Below are positions 6,306-12,666 of a stretch of DNA of 12,979 nt, in pieces. The number at the start of each line of letters is the position of its first letter. Position 1 is the first letter of the stretch. Source of the stretch: CAYPNP01 sp964412195 (GTDB lineage: Bacteria; Acidobacteriota; JAAYUB01); the NCBI GenBank assembly GCA_964412195.1, contig CAYPNP010000051.1, forward strand, positions 1 through 12,979, in the 5' to 3' direction. A model generated the notes under the pieces. It saw only the letters and a program-made list of their open reading frames with translations, searched no databases and had not been told where the DNA came from. Position numbers and translations under genes: made by a program.

Positions 6306-6323
6306 CATGAATAAATTCACATG
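6306..6323 (+). repeat. Iteron 1
   Basis: CATGAATAAATTCACATG, one of four copies of the 18-bp consensus CATGAATRGATTCACATG; it differs from consensus at one position. It abuts the AT-rich melting repeats. Likely Rep binding site. Confidence 0.88.
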
Positions 6324-6349
6324 GGAAACAGGACCTTTTCGAAGTCCTG

Positions 6350-6367
6350 CATGAATAGATTCACATA
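6350..6367 (+). repeat. Iteron 2
   Basis: CATGAATAGATTCACATA, matching the iteron consensus except for the last base. It starts 44 bp after iteron 1, about four helical turns, so both would present the same face to Rep. Confidence 0.88.
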
Positions 6368-6372
6368 GCCCG

Positions 6373-6390
6373 CATGAATGGATTCACATG
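6373..6390 (+). repeat. Iteron 3
   Basis: CATGAATGGATTCACATG, a full consensus match, starting 23 bp after iteron 2, close to the 21-23 bp phasing usual for plasmid iterons. Confidence 0.88.
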
Positions 6391-6410
6391 CGAATTGTGG
6401 AAAATTCCTA

Positions 6411-6430
6411 TTCATGACTATCTCCATGAA
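6411..6430. promoter_or_regulatory. Inverted half-iterons, candidate rep autoregulatory operator
   Basis: TTCATG and CATGAA, the first six iteron bases in inverted orientation, flank an 8-bp centre. Iteron-plasmid Rep dimers commonly repress their own gene through such inverted half-iterons. It lies about 80 bp upstream of the rep ATG. The promoter it would block is not clear. Confidence 0.5.
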
Positions 6431-6448
6431 CATGTATAGATTCACATG
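6431..6448 (+). repeat. Iteron 4
   Basis: CATGTATAGATTCACATG, one mismatch from consensus. It starts 58 bp after iteron 3, leaving room for the inverted half-iterons between them, and is the copy closest to rep. Confidence 0.86.
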
Positions 6449-6471
6449 CCTAACATGTTGAAAAAATTGAG

Positions 6472-6500
6472 TTGAAAAACGAACAGAGAATCATTAATAT
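6472..6500 (+). promoter_or_regulatory. Tentative rep promoter
   Basis: TTGAAA (6472-6477) and TAATAT (6495-6500) are separated by 17 bp. Transcription would then begin almost at the rep ATG at 6509, giving a near-leaderless mRNA, which would fit the lack of a good ribosome binding site. A promoter further upstream within the iterons is an equal possibility. Confidence 0.3.
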
Positions 6501-6508
6501 TTCAATTC

Positions 6509-7756
6509 ATGAAAGAAGACACCAAAAGAGAGAAGCGGGAGAATCAAAAAGCCGCCGTGGCCATGATTCGGGCGGATCGACTGCTTAGCCAGCAAGAAAT
6601 GGGGTGGCTCTTTCGTCCCCTGGCTATTTGTCCATTTCCAGCGAAGCCGTTCAAGGGGGAGGGGCCAGAGGAAACACCGCTTCTCTGGAGCAGAAAAGCC
6701 GGCAACGTATCCGTAGAGATCATCGGGCACCCCAAGTATGGCGTTCCCTATGGCCAGGATATTTTGATCGTGCTCTATCTGGCCGTAGAAGCCCAGCGAC
6801 AGAAATCCAGAAAAATCACCGTCAATTTTTATCGCGATTTCATGCGCATGTTTGACATGAACCCAAACGACGGGAGGAAGTATGGGCTTGTAAAGCAGAG
6901 CATGACCAGGATTCGAAATGCCCTGTTTAAATGGGAAGTGGAACAAGGGGAACACCGGGAAAAGGGAGCGACTTACGTTTACATCGAGGAATGGGATCTT
7001 TACTTCGATCCGAAAAACCCAACCCAGCGGCCGCTGTGGGATCAGTACATCCTCCTCTCGGAGCGTTTCTGGCACGAAATCAGCACACACAAGATCCCGT
7101 TCAATCTGGAAGCGGTTAAACACTTAAAGGCGAAAATTTCTCATCTGAACTTCTATATTTGGCTCTCGTACCGGGTGTGGCGGGCCTGGCAAGAAAAGGA
7201 GAAGCAGGGATTGCCTTCGGGGGAAGCCTTCATTCCGTTTTGGGGAGAGTACGGGCTCCAAGGCCAGATGTCGTCCGTAATCGAAAAGAAATTTGAATTC
7301 CGCCGGGAAGTGAGAAAGTGGTTAGATTCCGTCAAGGAGCTGTGGCCGAAATGTCCTGTCGATATCAACGGTGATGGACTAAAAATTCAGGTGACCGGCA
7401 AGGATCAACTGGACATAATGCCGGAGGATACAGATTCTCCGAGGATTTTCCCAAACGCTGAGAGCCAACCCAAAATGGCTTTTGCCCGAACGGACAGCTG
7501 TCCCAAATGCGGGAACCCGAGGACGCTACAGCCAGGCAAGATTAACCAACAAAAAAATTTCCGCTATCCAGACTGGTGGAGTTGTTCCGGCAAATGCTCC
7601 GCGGAAGCGCTTGATGCGAACTGCCCCGATTGCGACACGCCCATGAAAGTGATTAATAAGGGGCGGCAGGACTACCATTATCAATGTCCCAACTGTGGCC
7701 GAATTGAAGGAGGGGAAGCCTACTGGCTGAAATACAGCGTGTTTGTTCAGCGGTGA
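6509..7756 (+). CDS. Plasmid replication initiator (RepA_C-type) with C-terminal zinc ribbons
   Basis: A 415-residue initiator that would bind the iterons just upstream and open the origin. The core (about 35-290) matches the RepA_C family: RPLAICPFPAKPF, then VEIIGHPKYGVPYGQDILIV, RQKSRKITVNF and DFMRMFDMNPNDGRKYGLV, followed by a winged-helix-rich region (NLEAVKHLKAKISHLNFYIW). Residues 331-396 carry four cysteine pairs, C331/C334, C359/C363, C372/C375 and C393/C396, forming two zinc ribbons, the second resembling those of topoisomerase tails (CPDCDTPMKV to YQCPNCGR). Such an extension is not part of the usual RepA_C protein. The ATG has no strong ribosome binding site. The gene stands alone after the origin and the next gene starts 67 bp downstream. 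Confidence 0.9.
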   Translation: MKEDTKREKRENQKAAVAMIRADRLLSQQEMGWLFRPLAICPFPAKPFKGEGPEETPLLWSRKAGNVSVEIIGHPKYGVPYGQDILIVLYLAVEAQRQKSRKITVNFYRDFMRMFDMNPNDGRKYGLVKQSMTRIRNALFKWEVEQGEHREKGATYVYIEEWDLYFDPKNPTQRPLWDQYILLSERFWHEISTHKIPFNLEAVKHLKAKISHLNFYIWLSYRVWRAWQEKEKQGLPSGEAFIPFWGEYGLQGQMSSVIEKKFEFRREVRKWLDSVKELWPKCPVDINGDGLKIQVTGKDQLDIMPEDTDSPRIFPNAESQPKMAFARTDSCPKCGNPRTLQPGKINQQKNFRYPDWWSCSGKCSAEALDANCPDCDTPMKVINKGRQDYHYQCPNCGRIEGGEAYWLKYSVFVQR

Positions 7757-7823
7757 ATCATGCTCCCAAAGCAGTGAGCAACGATGGTAAAATATTGACG
7801 ACTTTTCTCTGTTGGGTGGATTG

Positions 7824-8894
7824 TTGAACAAACTGCTTCCACTGATCCTCTGGATTTTCTTGTCGATCTGGACAGTCTCGGCCCAGCGGGTATACGCGGG
7901 TCAGAGCATCGAGGAGATCCTGGCGCTGCCCGAGGACCAGATCGACACCGGCCACGCCTGCCTAGTTCTGGCGAAGGACGCCTATCCCGATCTGAACGTC
8001 GCCGCCTTCGACCGACTGCTGGATGAAATGGCCAGCCGGATCAATACGCTGCTTCGGGGCCGGAGCGAGCCGGAGCAACGCATCGGCATGACGAACACCT
8101 ACCTGTACCGTCCGGGCTGGTGGAATGGAAACATCGCCTTCGAATACAACCGCGATGATCTTCTGGCCCAGAAGAAGGAGAGCCAGTTTCTGAACGGCTA
8201 CTTGGCCACCCGGAAGGGCTCGTGCCTGACCATGGCCATGCTGTACCTGGCGCTGGCGGACCGGCTCGGTTGGCCGATCCGGGCCGTCCGCGCCCCCAGC
8301 CACTATTTCTGCCGTTATGTCGGCATGAAGGACGGCAACATCGAGGCGACAAGCTTTGGCGGATTTTCTCCCGATTCCGCTTATATTACCGACCTGAAGA
8401 TCCCGGAAGAGGCGGTTCGGAGCGGAGCTTACATGAAGACCCTGACCCGGAAGGAATATCTGGCCACGCTGCTGGAAGTCAACGCCCGGCTGTATCACGA
8501 CCGGGGGGACCTCCGGAAGGCCATCTATTACTTGGAACTGTCGGTAGCCAATGATCCCGCCTTCTCCGGCGGGCACTGGAACCTGGCCAACTACACCTAT
8601 CGCTACGCCAAGAAACTGGCGGCGGAGAAAGACCAGGCAGCCGCGGGCGGACGGTTTCTGCCACCAGGTTATGCTGGGTCGCCCCAGATGCGCCAGTTGG
8701 AAGAACAATCAGCCGCGACTGTGCGCATGCGGTACGGGGATGTCATCGCGGGCTTGATCGCCAAATCAGACTGGCACCGGGCGAAGGCGAAGGAATTAGG
8801 GATCGTGCTGGAATCGCCGGAGGAATTCCTGAAATCGCAACTCGAAAACATCGCCAAGAACGACGAGAAGGCTCGCGCCGAAGGGATCCAATGA
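7824..8894 (+). CDS. Exported transglutaminase-like (SirB1-type) protein with TPR segment
   Basis: A protein of about 356 residues with a signal peptide (MNKLLPLILWIFLSIWTVSA). Residues 120-185 match the transglutaminase-like core: FLNGYLATRKGSCLTMAMLY with Cys134, RAPSHYFCRY with His160, and DGNIEATSF supplying a possible third residue. Residues 216-260 look like TPR repeats (ARLYHDRGDLRKAIYYLELS, then HWNLANYTYRYAKK). This fold hydrolyses or transfers at peptide bonds or glutamines; the substrate is unknown. No ATG exists; TTG at 7824 gives the cleanest signal peptide and has GGGTGGA just upstream, but TTG at 7812 or 7821 is possible. It ends 13 nt before the Rhs-type gene, so it may process, export or mature that toxin. 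Confidence 0.82.
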   Translation: MNKLLPLILWIFLSIWTVSAQRVYAGQSIEEILALPEDQIDTGHACLVLAKDAYPDLNVAAFDRLLDEMASRINTLLRGRSEPEQRIGMTNTYLYRPGWWNGNIAFEYNRDDLLAQKKESQFLNGYLATRKGSCLTMAMLYLALADRLGWPIRAVRAPSHYFCRYVGMKDGNIEATSFGGFSPDSAYITDLKIPEEAVRSGAYMKTLTRKEYLATLLEVNARLYHDRGDLRKAIYYLELSVANDPAFSGGHWNLANYTYRYAKKLAAEKDQAAAGGRFLPPGYAGSPQMRQLEEQSAATVRMRYGDVIAGLIAKSDWHRAKAKELGIVLESPEEFLKSQLENIAKNDEKARAEGIQ

Positions 8895-8907
8895 TATGGG
8901 GTGCATC

Positions 8908-9711
8908 ATGAAAAAATGGTTGGTCCTGCTTGTTCTAACGCTTGGTTTTCTGTCCTCGATGAACCCTGTGTACGGGCGGATGTTTTCCTCCAAGCAAACT
9001 CGGTTCGTCAGCCCTGACTCACTGATGATCGAGGAAAAGAGGCTCTTGGACCCCCAACAGTTGAATCTTTATTCGTACTGTCGAGGCAATCCGATTGTGT
9101 ACATCGATCCCACCGGGGAAACCGTGTATTTGGTCGCCTACTCGACCGATGACGATAGCTTTCGAGAAGCCGCGGAAACACGAAAGGCCGAAATAGAAAG
9201 CAGCGATACATTCGATCAGGAAAAAGATGTCGTTTGGTTGGTGGAAGCAAGCAGTTTCGGCCAGATGAAACAGCAGGTCGAATATTTGGCTGGTCTGGGA
9301 GAACTGATGGATAAGGGGCAGGTTGGGGAATTCAATCTCTACGGACACTCAGGTGAAGACGGCCCAATCTTCAGGCAAGGAGCACCGGAATCAAGACAAC
9401 CATCGATGGACCAGTGGGGAAGCGTCGATTTCAATTGGGAACCTAGTGCTCAAGCGAACTTTTTTGGTTGCAACACGGGAAAGGCGACCTGGGCTGACAA
9501 CTTCGCTCAGAAATTTGCCGACCGGCAAGGCGTGGAAACATTTGGTCAACCGGCCGGGGCCAGCTTTTCGGGCAGTAGGAACGCCACAACATATGGCTAT
9601 ATGTTCGGTGGCAGCACCTATCTGCAGACACAAGAACGGAACTTCTTGAGAAAATTGTTTGGAGTTGGGCTGGTCGCCCCGATGACTCATTTTTATCCGA
9701 GAAAAAAATAG
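8908..9711 (+). CDS. Secreted Rhs-core protein with candidate caspase-like toxin domain
   Basis: A 267-residue protein with three parts. Residues 1-23 are a signal peptide (MKKWLVLLVLTLGFLSSM). Residues 32-71 are the Rhs-repeat-associated core motif: RFVSPDSL, then LLDPQQLNLYSYCRGNPIVY and IDPTGE, which in Rhs/YD toxins marks the junction with the variable toxin tip. The rest would be the toxin: NLYGHSGEDGP with His147 and NFFGCNTGKATWADNFAQKF with Cys188, a His-then-Cys order and context reminiscent of caspase-like (clan CD) peptidases. That assignment is a hypothesis. Normal Rhs proteins exceed 1000 residues, so this is a mini version with its own export signal. ATG 8908 is preferred (GGGGTG upstream); ATG 8896 is in frame. 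The next gene starts 2 nt after the stop. Confidence 0.82.
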   Translation: MKKWLVLLVLTLGFLSSMNPVYGRMFSSKQTRFVSPDSLMIEEKRLLDPQQLNLYSYCRGNPIVYIDPTGETVYLVAYSTDDDSFREAAETRKAEIESSDTFDQEKDVVWLVEASSFGQMKQQVEYLAGLGELMDKGQVGEFNLYGHSGEDGPIFRQGAPESRQPSMDQWGSVDFNWEPSAQANFFGCNTGKATWADNFAQKFADRQGVETFGQPAGASFSGSRNATTYGYMFGGSTYLQTQERNFLRKLFGVGLVAPMTHFYPRKK

Positions 9712-9713
9712 CC

Positions 9714-10211
9714 ATGGGAAAGAAGAAGGCGCTTCAGATAGCAGGGGCAGTCTTATTAGCAGTACTTGTGCTCTATGGCATTCAACAGCCTGTTCTATTT
9801 AGATTCGGCAAACTCCCCGGCGTAAAGGCCGGCGAGATTGTCCTTTTAAATCCATTACGTTCAAAAAACCTGGAAATCCAGATAAACCGGATTCTCAAGA
9901 AGCACCTAAATGCAAAAACACAGAACGCGATGAATGCTTTTTATGGAGAGTTCTTCGATGAAACGCGGGTTGCGGATTTGAAAAGAGATGATTTTCAAAA
10001 GTACATCTTGGAAATGATCGAAAAAAATGAAAGGTACAACGATATCCGGTGTGAAACCTTGGACATACATGATGAAGGCAGCACTATATATTACGCTATA
10101 AATGTGTTTAGACAGCGAAAGCCAAGCCACAGATGGGATGATGGCCAATATGGCTTGATTATTTTCCGGAAGAACGACCACAAAGTTACCGAATTTCTGA
10201 TTCCTTACTGA
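9714..10211 (+). CDS. Membrane-anchored hypothetical protein, candidate immunity factor
   Basis: A 165-residue protein with one N-terminal membrane segment (about 8-24, LQIAGAVLLAVLVLYG after MGKKKA) and a soluble domain probably outside the membrane. That domain is charged, with an N-terminal helical half (LEIQINRILKKHLNAKTQN) and a strand-rich end (STIYYAINVF, YGLIIFRKN, VTEFLIPY), resembling small cystatin/NTF2-like folds at the level of pattern only. It begins 2 nt after the Rhs-type gene stop, so it is almost certainly co-translated with it. Immediate downstream position, small size and AT-richer composition are typical of immunity genes paired with polymorphic toxins. No family was recognised. 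Confidence 0.78.
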   Translation: MGKKKALQIAGAVLLAVLVLYGIQQPVLFRFGKLPGVKAGEIVLLNPLRSKNLEIQINRILKKHLNAKTQNAMNAFYGEFFDETRVADLKRDDFQKYILEMIEKNERYNDIRCETLDIHDEGSTIYYAINVFRQRKPSHRWDDGQYGLIIFRKNDHKVTEFLIPY

Positions 10212-10230
10212 TCCGATTGGCCTTAGTTTC

Positions 10231-10611
10231 ATGCACCGAGATAGTAATAGGACCATTATCCTGAATGGTTGGACTCTCTCGCTTCTTTTCAATTTTCTGA
10301 TGGCCTTCGTCATGAGTTATATGTATGAGATGGCAGCAAGATTACTTGAGTCGTGGATTTCCCATGTAACGTTCTTTCTTTTGGTTGGCTTCTGCATGTT
10401 TCTAATCTTGAGAGCCGTACATTTACTCGGCACTTGGTTGATAAATGGAGGATATTTCAAGGCTAAGCTGCTCTTCCAGATTGTGCTCTTTTTTGCGTCT
10501 ACGGCTTATTGGTTGGCAGCTTTTATGGCTGCGGGCTATTTGGATTCTGAAAAGCCACTTTCTCCGCTTTTTCTTTGGATCGTCAAGCTGCAACATCTTC
10601 TGTTTCGTTAA
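10231..10611 (+). CDS. Small multi-pass membrane protein, candidate second immunity factor
   Basis: A 126-residue protein with three clear hydrophobic segments (about 12-32, 44-66 and 78-102) and a fourth short amphipathic one near the end (PLFLWIVKLQHLLF). No family was recognised. It follows the 165-residue gene by 19 nt on the same strand and closes the toxin cluster; no good ribosome binding site precedes the ATG, so the start is less sure. Its AT-rich codon use matches the preceding gene and not the GC-rich neighbours. It may be a second immunity protein against the Rhs-type toxin or an accessory for its release. Confidence 0.72.
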   Translation: MHRDSNRTIILNGWTLSLLFNFLMAFVMSYMYEMAARLLESWISHVTFFLLVGFCMFLILRAVHLLGTWLINGGYFKAKLLFQIVLFFASTAYWLAAFMAAGYLDSEKPLSPLFLWIVKLQHLLFR

Positions 10612-10619
10612 ATTACACC

Positions 10620-10633
10620 CCCCCTGCAGGGGG
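10620..10633. terminator. Palindrome between convergent genes
   Basis: CCCCC-TGCA-GGGGG is a perfect inverted repeat 9 bp after the stop of the membrane protein gene and 22 bp from the end of the opposing minus-strand gene. It is well placed to act as a bidirectional terminator, though no T-run follows on the plus strand. Confidence 0.4.
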
Positions 10634-10654
10634 ATTAAGGCTCCCTCCGGTCGC

Positions 10655-11017
10655 TTACAAGCCCAGGCTGCGGCCGTGCCCCTGCTCCAGATGCCGCGAC
10701 TTGGTCAGCGCGTCCATGGCCCGGTCTACCGTCCGGTCCAGATAGTCCTCCAGGTGCTGCGCCTTCCGGCCGGCCAGGCCAGGGCTCCCCTCCCGGAGCG
10801 CATCCTTGATACAGTCCCGGGAATGGCGGCTCTTGGCCAACTCAATCGCCAGCCCGAAAGCCACCCGGCTGTAGTCGATGCTCTCGTCCGGCTTGAGCGG
10901 CGGCCGGTACAGCAGGCTGTTCCTGTCTGACTGCAATAGCGGCCCTCTAAAATGCCTCACGACGGGCGATCGTAGCTTGACCCTGGCCCGGAGTACCCGC
11001 TGTTCAGTCGTCTTCAC
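10655..11017 (-). CDS. Hypothetical protein, second gene of a minus-strand pair
   Basis: A 120-residue protein without a recognised family. The N-terminal 45 residues are basic and probably flexible; residues 46-115 are helical and charged (VAFGLAIELAKSRHSRD, then QHLEDYLDRTVDRAMDALTK). The GTG start overlaps the upstream 70-residue gene by 14 nt in another frame, indicating coupled translation from one transcript. The pair diverges from the partition locus. Its start is uncertain; internal starts further in are possible. Confidence 0.6.
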   Translation of the reverse strand: MKTTEQRVLRARVKLRSPVVRHFRGPLLQSDRNSLLYRPPLKPDESIDYSRVAFGLAIELAKSRHSRDCIKDALREGSPGLAGRKAQHLEDYLDRTVDRAMDALTKSRHLEQGHGRSLGL

Positions 11018-11216
11018 TGTTCTCCTGGGAACGGGGGATCACTTTCGTGATTAGCTCTTCCGCCGCGTCCGTGCCCAGTTCGGTCAGCGGGTCTGTTCCA
11101 CCCAACAAACCGAAGGTCAGGGCCTTTACGGCTTTGCGAGTTCCCCTCCGGATGGACCGCCCCACGATGTCGTCATAGGTGCGGTAGGCGTTTTCCTCGT
11201 CTTCTTCGTAGCTCAT
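11004..11216 (-). CDS. Small hypothetical protein, first gene of a minus-strand pair
   Basis: A 70-residue protein with an acidic N-terminus (SYEEDEENAYRTYDDIVG), a basic stretch (RSIRRGTRKAVKAL), a Gly-rich turn (FGLLGGTD) and an acidic C-terminus. No family was recognised. The ATG at 11216 has GAGG upstream (GAGGTTGTAATG) and a TATAAT box 19 bp before it; the longer frame to 11351 is rejected because it would cross the promoter. Diverging from parA and sharing its upstream region, it might be a plasmid-maintenance or regulatory protein. Confidence 0.65.
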   Translation of the reverse strand: MSYEEDEENAYRTYDDIVGRSIRRGTRKAVKALTFGLLGGTDPLTELGTDAAEELITKVIPRSQENSEDD

Positions 11217-11234
11217 TACAACCTCATTTTTTTC

Positions 11235-11243
11235 ATTATACCA
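11235..11243 (-). promoter_or_regulatory. Extended -10 promoter for the minus-strand pair
   Basis: On the minus strand TTTTGGTATAAT carries a perfect -10 hexamer TATAAT preceded by TGN, the extended -10 element, which can work with a poor -35. No convincing -35 is present 16-18 bp upstream. It sits 19 bp before the ATG of the 70-residue gene. Confidence 0.55.
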
Positions 11244-11330
11244 AAAGCAATTGTTTACTTGGATATTCGTGCGAAATCCGCCATTGGTAAAGATTTTGGC
11301 GAAACTTTTATTAATTTTCGGCATTATCAT

Positions 11331-11378
11331 TGACTTCTCGTGTGACTTCAATTATGGTTTCATATATGACTTCTCAAG
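11331..11378 (+). promoter_or_regulatory. Four 12-bp direct repeats upstream of parA: candidate partition site/operator
   Basis: Four consecutive 12-bp units begin TGACTTC (11331), TGACTTC (11343), TGGTTTC (11355) and TGACTTC (11367). The third differs at two positions. The array ends at the parA ribosome binding site. Tandem short repeats upstream of parA are how ribbon-helix-helix partition proteins bind centromere and operator sites, so this is probably the target of the 103-residue partner protein. Confidence 0.65.
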
Positions 11379-11386
11379 GAGCTGCC

Positions 11387-12151
11387 ATGATCGTTTCAAT
11401 TCTGAACCAAAAGGGCGGCGTCGGAAAAACAACGGCTTCCGTTCACCTGGCTTACGCGTTTGCCGTCGCCGGCCGGAAGACCTTGCTGATCGACTTGGAC
11501 CCGCAAGCCAACGCGGGAACCACTTTCTTCGAGGAGCTGCCGAAGACGGGCACGATTCGTGAACCTATGCTTGATCGCCGTTACGACATTCGGGAATCGG
11601 TTTACCAGGCCCACGAGGACGGCGTAGCGGTCCCCAATCTTTTCATCATCCCCGCAAACATCCACCTGGAGGCAGCGGAGCGAAACATCTACGCCATGCC
11701 GCACCGGGAGAAAATTCTGAAAAACCAGCTTAAAAAAATCGAAAGAGACTACGACATCATCTTGGTCGACTGCCCACCCAGGTTGAACCAGTTGACCATC
11801 AACGCCATATACGCGGCCGACCTGCTCCTTATCCCCACCGTCCTAGACCGCTACTCGTTGGACGGCATCTCCGACCTGTTCACCACCATCGAGGAGGTTA
11901 AGGAGGGTGAATTTCCCCATTACCTGATCTTCAAGAACGCCTACGACAGCCGGGAGAAAAAATCCAACGACCTGGCCGAATCGATTCTGAGAGATCTGGA
12001 AAACCATATCTGCGTAACGGCAATCCGTCGCACGTCCCTGTTCAAGCAAGCTCAGCAACACAACCAAACTCTTTTTGCGTACGATCCGAAATCGCCCGCA
12101 TGCGAGGACTTCATAAACCTATCAAAGGAGATTACCAGCTATGCCCTCTAA
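11387..12151 (+). CDS. parA: ParA-family partition ATPase
   Basis: A 254-residue deviant Walker ATPase that positions plasmid copies over the nucleoid. The P-loop KGGVGKTT (9-16) has the signature lysine; LLIDLDPQANA (33-43) is the switch I/Walker A' region and DIILVDCPP (123-131) is Walker B. There is no N-terminal helix-turn-helix domain, so it is the short type Ib class, which normally pairs with a small ribbon-helix-helix protein. The chosen ATG has AAGGAG five bases upstream; an open frame from 11330 is rejected because it runs through the repeat array. Its end overlaps the next gene by 11 nt. Expression is probably repressed by the partner bound at the upstream repeats. Confidence 0.94.
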   Translation: MIVSILNQKGGVGKTTASVHLAYAFAVAGRKTLLIDLDPQANAGTTFFEELPKTGTIREPMLDRRYDIRESVYQAHEDGVAVPNLFIIPANIHLEAAERNIYAMPHREKILKNQLKKIERDYDIILVDCPPRLNQLTINAIYAADLLLIPTVLDRYSLDGISDLFTTIEEVKEGEFPHYLIFKNAYDSREKKSNDLAESILRDLENHICVTAIRRTSLFKQAQQHNQTLFAYDPKSPACEDFINLSKEITSYAL

Positions 12152-12452
12152 AAAATCTGGCCAGGCTGATCCCGCCAGCAAGTTCAAACTCCGCAAGCGG
12201 ACTGAGGGAATTCTGGAGAAAGAGGATATCTCGGAAATCGTTGGGACCGGCGTCAAGAAGGCCAAACCCATCACCTACACTCTTCGTTACTCAGAAAACG
12301 AAAGCCAGATGCTGCAAAAATTGACGGATGAAGTGAACGCATTTTCAACCGTTAAAACAATAAGTAAAAATGATGTAATAAGGGCCTTGATCGTGATGGG
12401 ATATGACTTATCCAGAGAGAAGATACTGAATGCCTTGAGAAGTCTTATATGA
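12141..12452 (+). CDS. ParB/ParG-like ribbon-helix-helix centromere-binding protein
   Basis: A 103-residue partner of ParA. The first 40 residues are basic and probably unstructured (MPSKKSGQADPASKFKLRKR), as in ParG-type proteins where the mobile tail touches ParA. The C-terminal 60 residues fit a ribbon-helix-helix fold: strand ITYTLRYSENES, helix QMLQKLTDEVNAF, turn, then helix ISKNDVIRALIVMGYDL. It overlaps parA by 11 nt, with AAAGGAG about 10 nt before the ATG. Its likely sites are the TGACTTC repeats upstream of parA; a further TGACTTC at 12450-12456 overlaps its own stop codon. No sequence similarity to classical ParB is claimed. Confidence 0.85.
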   Translation: MPSKKSGQADPASKFKLRKRTEGILEKEDISEIVGTGVKKAKPITYTLRYSENESQMLQKLTDEVNAFSTVKTISKNDVIRALIVMGYDLSREKILNALRSLI

Positions 12453-12666
12453 CTTCACAAACGGTTTTATTCTTGAATTCATGTTGTGTGTCATTCTTGA
12501 AGCGGGACACTCACTGGAAAAACTTCTCCCGGTTCTGAGAATTTTGCCGGTCCCGGTGGTGATTAATTAAACGTCCGTTATTCTGGTGAGTATTTGGTCT
12601 TCTATAGGATGTCTTAAAACTGCGGGGAATGATATCATTAACTCTGATTTATAGGTTTTCCGCATC
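12453..12666. other. AT-rich intergenic region upstream of the defence-type operon
   Basis: No gene is seen. It holds a TGACTTC copy at its left edge (12450-12456), a 9-bp direct repeat ATTCTTGAA at 12469-12477 and 12493-12501 (24 bp apart), and a perfect palindrome AATGATATCATT at 12628-12639. It must contain the promoter of the WGR-recombinase-HNH-methyltransferase operon, but no convincing -35/-10 pair was found. It is also a plausible place for the recombinase's own site. Confidence 0.5.
12628..12639. promoter_or_regulatory. 12-bp perfect palindrome upstream of the WGR gene
   Basis: AATGATATCATT is fully self-complementary and ends 27 bp before the WGR gene ATG. Position and symmetry suit an operator for a dimeric regulator of the downstream operon. 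No regulator is assigned; the winged-helix-like protein at 3098 is one candidate. Confidence 0.4.

Larger units (their letters stand above)
6240..6470 (+). other. Replication origin (oriV) of an iteron plasmid
   Basis: In order: DnaA-box-like TTTTCCACA (6240-6248), an AT-rich stretch with two near-identical 11-mers CTATTTGGTAA (6276-6286) and CTATTTGATAA (6294-6304), four 18-bp iterons (6306-6448), the inverse DnaA-like 9-mer TGTGGAAAA (6396-6404), and inverted half-iterons (6411-6430), all just upstream of rep. This is the standard plan of theta-replicating iteron plasmids: Rep binds iterons, DnaA assists, and the AT-rich repeats melt. Boundaries are approximate. Confidence 0.85.

Noticed and set aside
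6306..6448. Possible CRISPR array
   Set aside because: The repeats are only 18 bp with irregular gaps of 26, 5 and 40 bp, lie immediately before a rep gene, and no cas gene exists, so iterons explain them.
8908..9711. Rhs gene as a broken 3' remnant of a full-length Rhs gene
   Set aside because: It has its own signal peptide directly joined to the core motif and sits in a compact operon; no upstream Rhs repeats remain. A remnant that captured a signal peptide cannot be fully excluded.
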